This document shows positions 8,920-18,580 of a stretch of DNA of 64,000 bases, piece after piece. The stretch is from Legionella fallonii LLAP-10 (GTDB lineage Bacteria; Pseudomonadota; Gammaproteobacteria; Legionellales; Legionellaceae). Both the position numbers and the translations under genes were made by a program. The stretch's first letter is position 1, and every line of letters starts with the position of its first letter. Location: NCBI RefSeq assembly GCF_000953135.1, contig NZ_LN614827.1, positions 1,083,001-1,147,000 on the forward strand. Reading direction: 5' to 3'. The notes beneath the pieces were generated by a model, which ran no database searches, was not told the origin of the DNA, and saw nothing but the letters and a program-made list of their open reading frames with translations.

Positions 8920-8941
8920 GTCGGACAACAAATTGCCCGAC
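8920..8941. repeat. Short palindromic repeat (copy 2)
   Basis: GTCGGACAA and TTGCCCGAC form an imperfect inverted repeat around ACAA, followed by TTACG as in copy 1. It lies between the convergent 3' ends of murE and pdxB and may serve as a bidirectional terminator. Confidence 0.75.
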
Positions 8942-8948
8942 TTACGTT

Positions 8949-10013
8949 TTACGCACCCATCAATGACTTTATATTTCTATCTGTAATCAAATCAGAATAA
9001 AGAGAAAAATCATGGCGCTTTTGATGTTGTTTACGCAGTTTCAAAAACGCTTCTTCTTTGCTATGGGCCTGTTTTAAGTAGGAGGTTTCTGCAAATGGGT
9101 TATACAGAGATAATATAAGCTCTTGCCAGGATTGAGTCTGATTTAATGTAATCTGAAGATCTTGGGGGGGCAAATCAAATTGAGGTACAGGAAGCCCAAT
9201 CAATTCATGTAATTTTTCGCTTACCACTGCTACTGCTGTCCATTTTGCTTCTAGACTGTGTCCTGCTATATGGGGAGTGCATAAGGTTGCCTTTTCTACA
9301 ATGCGTTTATCTATAGAGGGTTCGTTAAGGAAAACATCGGTGCAATAGATCAAATTTTGCTGTGTTTTGAGCAAAGCTTCTTCATTAACAATCCCGCCGC
9401 GGGCGGCATTGATAATGATACAGCCAGGTTTAAGTTGATCAAGAAAATCTTTATTCAGTAGATTTAAGCTAGGGTAGGGGGCAATATTATGTAACTCAGC
9501 ATGAATGCATAAAATATCCATTGCAAGTAATTGTTCCAATTCACAACTTTTAAATTGCTGATCCCATTGTTCTCTAGGTGGATCGTACGGTTGAATATGA
9601 AAGTTAGCTGCCTTCAATCGCGCATATACTCTCTTACCTACTTCCCCCATACCAATAATGCCCACATGCTTGCTAGTGATTAGATGTTGTTGATCCAGAT
9701 AAGCAAGACTAGCTATAACATAATCAGCGACAGAGGACGCGTTAGAGCCTTTTGCATCAATAATGGGGATGTTTTGCGATCTTAAAAAAAAATGGTCAAG
9801 ATGATCCGTACCACTAGTGGCAGTGGCTACACATTTTAGATGATGTTCTTTTAATAGCTCTTGATTGACCTTTAATGTTGAACGACACAAAAGAATATCT
9901 TGTCCATCAAGCATAGAGCAAAGTTCTTGCTCATTAGAATAGAGACTTAAAATAAACGGTTTAGGAAAAGCAATATCTAAACCTGGTAAGCTGGCATCAG
10001 CAAGAATTTTCAT
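8949..10013 (-). CDS. pdxB: Erythronate-4-phosphate dehydrogenase PdxB
   Basis: PdxB oxidises 4-phosphoerythronate with NAD in the DXP-dependent vitamin B6 pathway. It belongs to the D-isomer 2-hydroxyacid dehydrogenases: [12 protein letters not shown]-terminus, Rossmann motif [12 protein letters not shown], and substrate-loop residues in [15 protein letters not shown]. The 354-residue length is slightly below the E. coli enzyme. Its ATG overlaps the stop of the upstream M50 protease gene by four bases, so the two are co-translated. pdxJ of the same pathway is found near 49 kb. Confidence 0.93.
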   Translation of the reverse strand: MKILADASLPGLDIAFPKPFILSLYSNEQELCSMLDGQDILLCRSTLKVNQELLKEHHLKCVATATSGTDHLDHFFLRSQNIPIIDAKGSNASSVADYVIASLAYLDQQHLITSKHVGIIGMGEVGKRVYARLKAANFHIQPYDPPREQWDQQFKSCELEQLLAMDILCIHAELHNIAPYPSLNLLNKDFLDQLKPGCIIINAARGGIVNEEALLKTQQNLIYCTDVFLNEPSIDKRIVEKATLCTPHIAGHSLEAKWTAVAVVSEKLHELIGLPVPQFDLPPQDLQITLNQTQSWQELILSLYNPFAETSYLKQAHSKEEAFLKLRKQHQKRHDFSLYSDLITDRNIKSLMGA

Positions 10014-10672
10014 AGATGATAAATCATCGCTAGCAAACCAATTCCGCCATTAACCAATGGTGTTAAAATGGTTCCCAGGACTCCTGTAAAAATTAAAATT
10101 ACTAGAATGAGAAAGCCATAAGGCTCTATCTTTTCATATTGTATCGATTGCTTGATTGGTAAAAGGCTGATAACGACTTTGCTTCCATCTAGTGGCGGAA
10201 TGGGGATTAAATTTAAAAAGGCCAGGACTAAATTAATAATCATCCCTGCTCTAGATGTAAATAAAAGAAAAAGCGCTGCCATTGACGATTCCGGATGAAG
10301 CATCGTTGCAATTTTCAAACCCGCAGCCCAGAGAAAAGCCATCAAAAAATTGGAACAGGGGCCTGCCAAAGTAACCAGGATCATATCTCTTTTAGGATTT
10401 CGTAATTTCCCCCAACTGATAGGAACCGGTTTAGCATAACCGATAACAAAGCTAAAATTTGTTAAAAAACCTGCAACCAAAGGTAAAATTACAGTGCCTA
10501 TAGGATCAATATGACGGATGGGATTTAAACTTAAACGCCCCATCATCCGCGCTGTTGTATCTCCACATTGATTGGCCACAAATGCATGGGCTGCTTCATG
10601 CAAGGTAATGGCTAATAAAACAGGGATGATCCATATGCAAACTTGTTGGATTATGGTGAATTCAGGCATCAA
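10010..10672 (-). CDS. Site-2 protease family (M50) integral membrane protein
   Basis: The 220-residue multi-spanning protein has the zinc motif HEAAH at 25-29 and the distal [10 protein letters not shown] segment that supplies the third zinc ligand (aspartate). This is the short group related to sporulation/SpoIVFB-like and YwhC-type peptidases without PDZ domains. Substrate is unknown. It is the first gene of a two-gene unit with pdxB. The ATG start lacks a strong upstream ribosome-binding site on the minus strand. Confidence 0.88.
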   Translation of the reverse strand: MMPEFTIIQQVCIWIIPVLLAITLHEAAHAFVANQCGDTTARMMGRLSLNPIRHIDPIGTVILPLVAGFLTNFSFVIGYAKPVPISWGKLRNPKRDMILVTLAGPCSNFLMAFLWAAGLKIATMLHPESSMAALFLLFTSRAGMIINLVLAFLNLIPIPPLDGSKVVISLLPIKQSIQYEKIEPYGFLILVILIFTGVLGTILTPLVNGGIGLLAMIYHL

Positions 10673-11215
10673 TTCTTCTAGCTTGAGAAAGTATGTTCTA
10701 ATTCTAGCGAATACTGCTCGCTAATAACAAGTAAATACCTTCTTTTTATGGTAGACCTCTTGCCAAAATCTACTGAGGGGGAGAATTGCCTCGTCGATGT
10801 GATGCTATAATCCTCATTTTTTGTGTACACTCTGGCTCTCTGCTCCTCGAAATGCTTACGCCTTGTATTAAAGCAAAATATATAGGTTATGCAAGAGTTC
10901 TAATGTTAATTACGGTAATGAGTTAAGGGAACTCCTCAACGGTGAGAGGATAAAAAGTGGAATAATATTTCGTAAGCACGAAAAAAACTTGCCCGTGAAA
11001 GGGGGAATAGCTATTAAATAGCGGGAGAGAGCCTTAGCCTCACTGTCATTAAGTTAATAATGCCGAATTACCGCGGCCTCGACCGCGGTATCCATAACTG
11101 GAGCCACATCATGGTGCCCGCGGTTGAAGCCGCAGGGATTCGAAATATCTTAATGGGGGCTTAGTCTGAGTAACCTTGATTACGTTGTTCTGCATCAAGG
11201 CTACGCTGACTACTC
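10673..11215. other. 543-bp intergenic region with a degenerate inverted-repeat element
   Basis: No gene is supported here. The right part (about 11064-11142) starts CGAATTACCGCGG and ends CAGGGATTCG, with internal CCGCGGCCTCGACCGCGG and GCCCGCGGTTGAAGCCGC hairpins. It looks like a diverged member of the MITE-like family at 14091, 14523 and 39965. The left part holds only AT-rich sequence and short purine-rich runs. Confidence 0.55.
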
Positions 11216-12037
11216 TTAATGTGAGTGTGGAGAGTTTACTTTTGCTACAACTTGGGTTTTCTTTTCTACGGCATCTCTCATGATTTTAGTTTGTTTTTGT
11301 TGATGAATTGCTGTGAGTGCTTTTGCTGATTCTTCAAGCCGCCTCTGTTCTTTCATCGTCTCAGCACGACGTCCTGGGACTTCAGAACTCTGAGAACTAG
11401 ACATTTCAGCTAAAAGGCTTTCAAAACTTTGAAACTTGGCAGCATCTATCTTAGAATTTTTCTCTGTCAGTAGATCTTGGGGATTTGTGCCATCAAGTAA
11501 CTTAGAAGTGAGATCTACGTCAAGTTTTTCTAATTGCTCTAGAATTGTTGTATCATCAGTAGCAATAGCATGGCGAATAGTTAGATCACATAAGTAATCG
11601 GCCATTTCCTTCAAAGAGTTCATCTTCGTTCGATTGCGTGCAGTGGCGGCACTTTGCGGGTCCTTTCTATTATTGTTCTCAAAAGCCCGTTTTGCCATAT
11701 TAAATTGTGCATTTACAGTTTGATAGAGAAGTTTATCGTTTTTAATTAGAAAATCAGGATGATTTTTAGCCATTTTTAAAATATCTAGACGTCCTTCCGA
11801 TAGAATAGCCGCCATATTAGTTTCTTCTGTTTCGGGATTCATATAGAAAAGATCAAAGTTTTTGTGAGTTATAATAAAACGTATCAATTCTAGGGGTTTT
11901 TCTTTGAGGTTAAGAGCCACCATTAAAAGAGATGAGCCTGTGCGCTCCTGGGTCGCATTAACTAAAGTAGGTTTTTTTTTGATTAACTCCTGAACAACTC
12001 CATAATTCTTATCAGACATAGCTTGCCAAAGTGACAT
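11216..12037 (-). CDS. Ankyrin-like protein, candidate Dot/Icm effector
   Basis: The 273-residue soluble protein begins MSLWQAMSDKNYGVVQELIKK and has two or three diverged ankyrin-type helical pairs in residues 1-100 (pattern SSLLMVALN...LIRFIITHKNFDL). The C-terminal third is charged and coiled-coil-like, ending KVNSPHSH. I recognise no catalytic motif. It is upstream-isolated, on the same strand as the following coiled-coil gene but separated by 96 bases. Effector status is suggested only by the ankyrin-like fold and the genus; the C-terminus has no obvious glutamate block. Confidence 0.55.
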   Translation of the reverse strand: MSLWQAMSDKNYGVVQELIKKKPTLVNATQERTGSSLLMVALNLKEKPLELIRFIITHKNFDLFYMNPETEETNMAAILSEGRLDILKMAKNHPDFLIKNDKLLYQTVNAQFNMAKRAFENNNRKDPQSAATARNRTKMNSLKEMADYLCDLTIRHAIATDDTTILEQLEKLDVDLTSKLLDGTNPQDLLTEKNSKIDAAKFQSFESLLAEMSSSQSSEVPGRRAETMKEQRRLEESAKALTAIHQQKQTKIMRDAVEKKTQVVAKVNSPHSH

Positions 12038-12133
12038 TTAATTCTCCTTTTCCATAACAAAATAATTGATGTCCATATTATCAAAAACAAGCCCAAAGAT
12101 AAAATGCATTTTACAAATTTAGATCAGTATAGA

Positions 12134-13933
12134 TTAAATTTGAACATTTTTCTGTAAGTTATCCGTTAAGTTATCTATTAAATCACTGAGTTTATCTTTT
12201 GATTTCTCCAAGCGTTCATATTGATTACTTAAGCTATCTACTTGATCGTAAAGTGATTTTAAAAGATTGATATTGACCCGATCAAAACCTATAGTTTTAA
12301 CTTTCTTTATTAGTTCTTCTGTCTTTTCGATTTTCGGTAAATCGTCAGGGGCAATAGAATCATTTTCTTTACTCAGCTGTACGTCTTTTAGTAATTTATT
12401 GATTTCAATTTTATAACTTTGTTGTTCTTCTTCCGAGAGTTCTATTAGCTCATTTTCTCCGCGTATTATTTGCAGTTCTGATTTAAACAGAGTGATATTA
12501 TGTAGTGCTTGTTCTATAGCAACAGCTGATTCCTTAAATTGTGATTCAAGCCCATCTTTATTGCTATCTTCAGTCTCACTACTTGCTGATTGGGTTTCAG
12601 AATCTATTTTTTCTTGAATCACAGGAGCAGATGGGAGATCTAACATTAACTGTTCTTCTGATACCAATTGTTCTTCTGGTAGAGGCTCTCTGCGCTCAAT
12701 AATCCCTTCATTGAACAATTGAATTTCTTTTACAAGAACTTTTAAAGCGTTCTGGGGAAGGTTAGGTTTGAGTATATCTTTGATTATTTGTAATTTTCCA
12801 GAGCATTCTTTTAATAAATCTTGAGTTTCGTCAAAATTTTTAGTTTTTTTGAATTTATCTCTATATTCCTTTAATTGATTAACCGACTCCTTTAATGCCT
12901 TTTGTTGTTCGGAGTTCAAATTATTTTGGGGACATTTATTAATAAAATGAATGATGTGGTGCAAATTTTTATCTATATCACCAAGAGCGGCCTCACTTAC
13001 TTTTTTCAAATGCGAAGTGAGTACCTTGATTTCTTCCTTGTATTCTTTTTCATTGGCCTTTAATTGCTCTTTAGTGCTCTTACTTTGTCTTCTCTCTTCT
13101 CTTAACAACACTTTTAGTCGAGCGTTATCACGGCTGTTTTTTTCTAAAAAATCATGTATTTCTTCTGAATCATCATAATGTTTTCGCATGCGATGATAGT
13201 CTTGTTCTATAACATGCAAGGAGAGATTTTGTGGGTTTATTCCTATAGAGTTATAATCAGGAAAATCGCTAATTATCTCGCTGTATTTCTTGTACAGTCT
13301 TTCTGCTTCAAGTTTTACTTCTTCGCTGATAGTGTCATCTGATCTCATTATATCAATTGCTTGGAGTAATCTTGTTTGTCTGGCATTGTAGGCTTGAGAC
13401 AGCACCTGTATTTGTTTGAGATTATATTCACAGGAGATACGTTTTATTTCTTGAGTGTAATAATAATAGAAATCCATATTAGATAAGCCATTGGCGTATT
13501 TCTTCCAATCATCTAAATGGTGAGGGGTTTCTTTTTCACTCACTTGTTTTGGGGCTTTTATAGAGGATATATCTTGTTGACGATGTGCCTGAGCGTGTTC
13601 TCTTTGAATTAAATGAATCAAATATCGTTCTCTTGCTGTTAATTTATGTGGTAAAAAAAGCTCCTTAATTACATCAAAACGTCCAGTAACAGTAAGGAAG
13701 AATAATAGGTTATGCTCACATAAGAAGATAAATTCTCCAAGTATCTGTTCATTATCAATGATGGTGTCCAATTTTGTATGGATTCCATTTATTTTCCTGA
13801 TCCATTGATAATAAGCTGCAAGCAAAGGGTAGGTTGATTCAGATAATGCACGCTCTTTAGATACAATACTAGTTGGATCTCGTAATATCACTTCCAGGTG
13901 TTCGTCGGGTTTTAATTGAATGGTATCCATCAT
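12134..13933 (-). CDS. Large coiled-coil protein, candidate effector
   Basis: The 599-residue protein is predominantly helical and very rich in Lys/Glu. A globular-looking N-terminal region (residues 1-170, YPLLAAYYQWIRKINGIH...) is followed by long heptad segments (for example KVLLREERRQSKSTKEQLKA near 270-300) and an acidic linker rich in Glu and Ser near 420-460. No transmembrane segment or enzyme motif is seen. The start MMDTIQLKP is ambiguous by one codon. Coiled-coil loners of this kind are common among Legionella type IV substrates, but the function here is unknown. Confidence 0.6.
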   Translation of the reverse strand: MMDTIQLKPDEHLEVILRDPTSIVSKERALSESTYPLLAAYYQWIRKINGIHTKLDTIIDNEQILGEFIFLCEHNLLFFLTVTGRFDVIKELFLPHKLTARERYLIHLIQREHAQAHRQQDISSIKAPKQVSEKETPHHLDDWKKYANGLSNMDFYYYYTQEIKRISCEYNLKQIQVLSQAYNARQTRLLQAIDIMRSDDTISEEVKLEAERLYKKYSEIISDFPDYNSIGINPQNLSLHVIEQDYHRMRKHYDDSEEIHDFLEKNSRDNARLKVLLREERRQSKSTKEQLKANEKEYKEEIKVLTSHLKKVSEAALGDIDKNLHHIIHFINKCPQNNLNSEQQKALKESVNQLKEYRDKFKKTKNFDETQDLLKECSGKLQIIKDILKPNLPQNALKVLVKEIQLFNEGIIERREPLPEEQLVSEEQLMLDLPSAPVIQEKIDSETQSASSETEDSNKDGLESQFKESAVAIEQALHNITLFKSELQIIRGENELIELSEEEQQSYKIEINKLLKDVQLSKENDSIAPDDLPKIEKTEELIKKVKTIGFDRVNINLLKSLYDQVDSLSNQYERLEKSKDKLSDLIDNLTDNLQKNVQI

Positions 13934-14090
13934 TCAATGCCTTAAATGTAATTTACTACTGCACTTCTTGAAGTATAGTCGTTTTAAAAAAAATGAGTAT
14001 TTTTTGATCTTATGGATTTTATTATTTGTTTAGTGGTCAATTGATGTTCTTTTGTTGATCACCTCAAATTAAGCCGAATTTGGCCATTTT

Positions 14091-14164
14091 CGAATTACCA
14101 GAAAAAGCCAGTATCCATTTGATGCTAAACGATTGATGGATGCCGACTTCCGTCGGCAATTCGA
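14091..14164. repeat. MITE-like 73-bp inverted-repeat element, copy A
   Basis: The element begins CGAATTACCAGAAAAAGCCA and ends GACTTCCGTCGGCAATTCG, so its ends are imperfect inverted repeats of each other around GATTGATGGATGCC. Copies in the same orientation occur at 14523-14595 and three times at 39965-40501. No coding capacity. Confidence 0.8.
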
Positions 14165-14231
14165 AGGTAGCGGGAAATTGCATTGTCAATACAGTGCTCA
14201 AATCCTCAAGGAACCGTAGGTTTAGTCGCTA

Positions 14232-14439
14232 CCCATAGCCGTCAAGCTACGAACGAAATATCCTTCTAAGGCCCTCTCCCTAACCCTCTCCCGCGATTGA
14301 GTGTTGGGTTGTAATCAAAATTCATCGCGCGGGCGAGGGGACTTTTCGTGCCATCTGAATATTATTCTACTTCCTATCCCCTCTTTATCGGGGGAGAGGG
14401 GGATTTACCTCATTTCTTCCTTAGCTTGACGGCTATGGG
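14232..14439. repeat. 208-bp element with perfect 18-bp terminal inverted repeats
   Basis: CCCATAGCCGTCAAGCTA at 14232-14249 is matched exactly by its reverse complement at 14422-14439. The 172-bp interior is non-coding and includes purine/pyrimidine-rich strings such as CCCTCTCCCTAACCCTCTCC. It resembles a miniature inverted-repeat element lacking a transposase. It sits between two 73-bp element copies in the 830-bp gap before the PAP2 gene; the rest of that gap (13934-14090, 14596-14763) shows no gene. Confidence 0.75.
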
Positions 14440-14522
14440 GCATGACCAAACCGACTTGCTTCGCTCCATGCCTTCTCCACTATCCCTACCACTGAGAGTT
14501 TGGAGCGAGGCCCACTCCTAGA

Positions 14523-14595
14523 CGAATTACCGGCGAAAGCAGGTATCCATTTGATGTGAAATGATTGATGGATACCGACTTTCGTCGGCAATTCG
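14523..14595. repeat. MITE-like 73-bp inverted-repeat element, copy B
   Basis: CGAATTACCGGCGAAAGCAG opens the element and GACTTTCGTCGGCAATTCG closes it, with GATTGATGGATACC between. It is in the same orientation as copy A and about 430 bases from it. Confidence 0.82.
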
Positions 14596-14763
14596 AATAG
14601 GGCCAAAGTCAACAACTTAAGTCCGCTTAGGAAAGGACAAATTGTTAAAAAATAAATCGATTAAAGGATGGTAATTGAGGGAAGAATAAAAGTTGAGTAT
14701 TGGCTAAATCGCAGGCATCTTATATGATAAACGATTAGCAAAAAGAAAAAGTAAAGGAACAAA

Positions 14764-15408
14764 ATGACTCAATGTGAAAAAATGTCTAATTCAATGAGAA
14801 ATCCTTGGTGTATCGCTATATATTTTATCCTGGTTGTTTTGGCGTATTTATTTTTAGATAAGCCTCTGGCCATTTATTTTCACCAATTAGATTTAAGAAC
14901 TCATATGCATGTGCTTCAGTATCTTACTGAGTTTGGAAAAGTGCCTATCTACGTTGTACTCTTTACTTTGAGTGTTTTATATTTTCGTTATGTACGTCCT
15001 AATGATGTCTATGAAGCTAAAGCCTGGTACATGCTGGGTTGCATTGTTATTCCTAATTTGGTTTGCCTGGTTATCAAAGTAATTTTAGGTCGTGCTCGTC
15101 CTGAATTATGGTTTTCGATACAAGCTTTTGGTTTTTATGGATTTAAAACTAAAGCTTTATATTGGTCTCTACCATCTGGTCATACTACCACTATAGTGGG
15201 GTTGGCTGCTGGGTTAGGGGTCTTATTTCCAAAGTACTTTTATGCTTATCTCACTTTGGCATTTTTTGTAATTCTTACTAGAGTATTGTTGTACCATCAC
15301 TATTTAAGTGATGTGATGACTGCTTTTTATCTAAGTATGCTAGTAGTTGGACTATTTACTCAATATATTAAAAGGAATCAATATTTGAGTAAGGCTTGGA
15401 TAAAATGA
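14764..15408 (+). CDS. PAP2-family membrane phosphatase
   Basis: The 214-residue protein has about five or six membrane spans and the complete three-part phosphatase signature: K105-x6-R112-P113, PSGH at 137-140 and R173-x5-H179-x3-D183. These enzymes dephosphorylate lipid substrates such as undecaprenyl pyrophosphate, phosphatidylglycerol phosphate or lipid A on the outer face of the inner membrane. Substrate cannot be assigned from sequence. The start ATG follows AAAGGAAC. It precedes the J-domain gene by 60 bases on the same strand, so the two might be co-transcribed. Confidence 0.88.
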   Translation: MTQCEKMSNSMRNPWCIAIYFILVVLAYLFLDKPLAIYFHQLDLRTHMHVLQYLTEFGKVPIYVVLFTLSVLYFRYVRPNDVYEAKAWYMLGCIVIPNLVCLVIKVILGRARPELWFSIQAFGFYGFKTKALYWSLPSGHTTTIVGLAAGLGVLFPKYFYAYLTLAFFVILTRVLLYHHYLSDVMTAFYLSMLVVGLFTQYIKRNQYLSKAWIK

Positions 15409-15468
15409 TTTATCTATAAGTAAGGTCTATTGTTAGACCCTAGTCAATTTAATTAAGGGAGTAATTTT

Positions 15469-16728
15469 ATGACTACGGAAAAAGAGTTAGAAACGCTAGT
15501 AAAAATCTATGCTAAGTATGATGCCGACAAAAAAGGTTATGTGTCGCAATTAGATAAGCCAGCACTTTTAAGATTAGATGCGGATTTAGCCAAATTTTTT
15601 AATCAACAGCTATTAGCTGACGGTGCTGGTAAAGAACAGCTGAAAAATAACTATAAACGGTTAACATTATATTTCCATCCTGATAGAAGCCATTTATTTT
15701 TGCCCACGGTAACGTGGCTCGAAAATAATTTATCGGAAGGGAGTAATGATGGAATATGCTTTAAATCGTTAGCAACTTGTTATGATAAATTGGCCAATCC
15801 CCTGAAATTTAAAGAAATTAGCTTTGAGGATATAAATAGCAGGGAAGATTGTCGCAAATGGCTAGAAAATTTAAAAAGTAAAGCTGGAACCTATACTAGC
15901 CGTAGTTTTTGTGACAGCTTGATTGGATTACTTGATGAGTCTAGTTACTTTTTTGATGAGGTGGGGAGGATTAAACCCACAGGAATAAGAACATTACTCA
16001 CTTTCATGCCCATGATTTTTGCTAGTTACGGCGCCATAATTTTTGCTCAAGAGTTATTTGCTCTTTATACTCTTTATTTTCTGATGCTAAAGGGTGGGCA
16101 ATATTTAGAACGCAGTGATACAAAAGAGATACGACATTTGGGTCACGCATTACAGGAAATTAGTGTCATCACTGCTACAGCAACTACCACCCTAATAGTT
16201 CGTTTATTAGAAATGACATTTTGGATTTCTCATCAATGTCTTGATGCAGGGTTAGGGATAGGTTCTTCCATTTTTAAGCCGCTATTGCCTGACATCTCTA
16301 AAGATGATGAAAGCCCCACAGAAAATTTATGTAGGGATTTAATCTTAGCAGGTCAACATTTAAGTGAAGGAATACAATTTAAAACTCCAGAATTGAAAGT
16401 CATTGCAGCTCCTCTTGAGGCCTATAAGGGGCTAAATGAACAACAATTTTTAAGATACTGGCGTCTGGGATGGGCAAAAGGATTAAGTGTAGATTCCTTT
16501 CTATTTAAGATGAGAGTTTTAGATGCCGGGTCTGAATCTACTGAAGAGAAACTAGCTATAGCGCAGAAAGAATTAACTGAGTTAAAAAAGAATAAAGAGG
16601 TTTATACTGAGGGAGGGAATACGGCAAAGGCGATAGATACTGCTGAGCAAGTAATTACCTTATTGAGTGGGAGAGATCCTACTTCCATGCAGTTAGTTGT
16701 TTATAATGGCATGAACAATGGAGGCTAG
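15469..16728 (+). CDS. J-domain-containing membrane protein, candidate effector
   Basis: The 419-residue protein has a J-like domain at about 55-118 with the HPD tripeptide at 70-72 (RLTLYFHPDR) and helix III-like FKSLATCYDKLANPLKFKE. Upstream, D18-ADKKGYVSQLD resembles an EF-hand loop but with Lys at position 5 and Asp at 12. Two hydrophobic segments lie near 178-205 (FMPMIFASYGAIIFAQELF) and 235-255. A coiled segment follows near 360-385. HPD indicates Hsp70 binding; the membrane segments and the lack of DnaJ zinc or substrate domains make it unlike housekeeping DnaJ. The ribosome-binding site AAGGGAG is good. Confidence 0.7.
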   Translation: MTTEKELETLVKIYAKYDADKKGYVSQLDKPALLRLDADLAKFFNQQLLADGAGKEQLKNNYKRLTLYFHPDRSHLFLPTVTWLENNLSEGSNDGICFKSLATCYDKLANPLKFKEISFEDINSREDCRKWLENLKSKAGTYTSRSFCDSLIGLLDESSYFFDEVGRIKPTGIRTLLTFMPMIFASYGAIIFAQELFALYTLYFLMLKGGQYLERSDTKEIRHLGHALQEISVITATATTTLIVRLLEMTFWISHQCLDAGLGIGSSIFKPLLPDISKDDESPTENLCRDLILAGQHLSEGIQFKTPELKVIAAPLEAYKGLNEQQFLRYWRLGWAKGLSVDSFLFKMRVLDAGSESTEEKLAIAQKELTELKKNKEVYTEGGNTAKAIDTAEQVITLLSGRDPTSMQLVVYNGMNNGG

Positions 16729-16846
16729 CTGATACAAGTGAATCGAAGAGATCCTATCTATGTTGGTATAAATAGAAACAACCTCTTGAATTTACACCCA
16801 TATCTCTGGCAAGATGCGGACTGTTTTGATATTCCAGTGAGGAAGC

Positions 16847-17596
16847 ATGAAAATACTCGTGGCAGCGAAGCGTGTAGTAGACCCATATGTCAAAATTCGT
16901 GTTAAATCGGATAATACAGGAGTTGAAACACAAAACATTAAAATGGCTATGAATCCTTTTGATGAGATAGCCATAGAAGAAGCCTTACGTTTGCGTGAGA
17001 AAAACTGGGCAAGCGAAGTTATCGCAGTCAGTATTGGGGGCGACAGCTCTCAGGAAACGTTAAGACATGCTTTAGCTTTAGGTGCGGACAGGGCTATTTT
17101 GGTTCGTACAGAAAAAAGCTTGGAAAGCCTTAATATAGCCAAAGTTCTTAAAAAGATCGTTGAGGACGAAAAGCCTTCATTAGTTCTCATGGGCAAACAA
17201 ACTATCGATGGTGATAATAATCAGACACCACAGATGTTGGCTGCCTTACTAAACTGGCCTCAAGCGACCTATGCGTCTAAAATTAATCCAAGCGGGGAAT
17301 CTCTAGAGGTCACTAGAGAAATTGATGGCGGCTTGGAGACAGTACAAGTTGCATTGCCTGCAGTAGTCAGTACGGATTTACGTTTGAATGAACCACGCTA
17401 TGCTAGTCTTCCTAACATTATGAAAGCCAAAAAGAAGGTTTTAGATGTACTTGAGCTGGAATCATTGGGGCTATCACTTAAACAGCATGTTGAGATTTTG
17501 AAAGTTAATGCTCCTGCAACTCGTAGTGGAGGGATAAAGGTTGATTCTGTAGCTGCATTGCTGGATAAATTACAACATGAAGCCAAAGTGCTTTGA
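16847..17596 (+). CDS. etfB: Electron transfer flavoprotein beta subunit
   Basis: EtfB binds AMP and pairs with EtfA to move electrons from acyl-CoA and other dehydrogenases to ETF-ubiquinone oxidoreductase. The 249-residue length and sequence are typical: MKILVAAKRVVDPYVKIRVK start, NPFDEIAIEEALRL segment, GKQTIDGDNNQTPQMLAALL (AMP site) and a C-terminal coiled region. GAGGAAGC precedes the ATG. etfA follows 12 bases later. Confidence 0.96.
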   Translation: MKILVAAKRVVDPYVKIRVKSDNTGVETQNIKMAMNPFDEIAIEEALRLREKNWASEVIAVSIGGDSSQETLRHALALGADRAILVRTEKSLESLNIAKVLKKIVEDEKPSLVLMGKQTIDGDNNQTPQMLAALLNWPQATYASKINPSGESLEVTREIDGGLETVQVALPAVVSTDLRLNEPRYASLPNIMKAKKKVLDVLELESLGLSLKQHVEILKVNAPATRSGGIKVDSVAALLDKLQHEAKVL

Positions 17597-17608
17597 TAAG
17601 GAGATATT

Positions 17609-18547
17609 ATGAGCACTCTAGTACTTGTTGAACATGATAATAAAGAGATGCATCCGGCAACACGCAATACTCTAACAGCCGCTTTGGAATTTGATAACCA
17701 ACCGACCTTACTGGTGGTGGGGCATCAATGTAAGGACGTCGCAGCACAAGTTGCTACTCTTTCAGGCGTCCATGCCGTTTTGTGTGTAGATAAACCCTGC
17801 TACGAACACCAATTACCTGAGCAAGTCAGCGAGTTAGTTGCTTCTTTTGCTAGTTCCTTTAATGCCATTTTGGCTGCCTCTAGTACTTATGGTAAGAGCA
17901 TTTTACCTAGAATAGCGGCCTTATTGGATGTAGCACAGATTTCCGATGTAAGTAAGATCATTGACCATAATACTTTTGAACACCCTATTTATGCCGGTAA
18001 TGCTATAGAAACGGTACGGGTTTTAGATGCTGTAAAAGTAGTTACTGTCAGGACTACCGCGTTTAACCCAGTGACTGGAAGTCAGGATAGTTGCTGCATA
18101 GAAAATATCGATAAGGAGTTTCAAACCAAGGGCAGTCAGTTTATTAAGCATGAATTAAGCAAATCAGAAAGACCTGATTTGGGTTCTGCCAAAATAGTAG
18201 TATCTGGTGGAAGAGGTTTACAAAGTGCAGAAAAATTTAAATTAATTGAAGACTTAGCTGATGTTTTAGGAGCTGCAGTAGGGGCTTCCCGTGCTGCGGT
18301 AGATGCGGGATTTGTACCCAATGATTATCAAGTTGGGCAAACTGGAAAAGTTGTTGCTCCTTTACTTTATATAGCTGTAGGTATTTCCGGAGCCGTGCAG
18401 CATCTAGCCGGAATGAAAGATTCTAAGGTTATAGTTGCAATTAATAAAGATGAAGATGCGCCTATTTTTCAAATAGCGAATTATGGGTTGGTAGGTGATT
18501 TATTTGAATTAATTCCACAATTAATAGAGCAGTTAAAGAACCGCTAA
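17609..18547 (+). CDS. etfA: Electron transfer flavoprotein alpha subunit
   Basis: EtfA carries the redox FAD. The C-terminal FAD domain is clear: [49 protein letters not shown] and the [20 protein letters not shown] tail. The 312-residue length is usual. It is co-transcribed with etfB, and ald starts 33 bases downstream after a short direct repeat of AAGAACCGTTAA, so all three may form one unit. Confidence 0.96.
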   Translation: MSTLVLVEHDNKEMHPATRNTLTAALEFDNQPTLLVVGHQCKDVAAQVATLSGVHAVLCVDKPCYEHQLPEQVSELVASFASSFNAILAASSTYGKSILPRIAALLDVAQISDVSKIIDHNTFEHPIYAGNAIETVRVLDAVKVVTVRTTAFNPVTGSQDSCCIENIDKEFQTKGSQFIKHELSKSERPDLGSAKIVVSGGRGLQSAEKFKLIEDLADVLGAAVGASRAAVDAGFVPNDYQVGQTGKVVAPLLYIAVGISGAVQHLAGMKDSKVIVAINKDEDAPIFQIANYGLVGDLFELIPQLIEQLKNR

Positions 18548-18580
18548 GAACCGTTAAAGAACCGTTAAAAGGGAGTTGTT

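Noticed and set aside
14433..14615. 60-codon minus-strand frame overlapping repeat elements
   Set aside because: It lies inside MITE-like DNA and lacks any coding signature.
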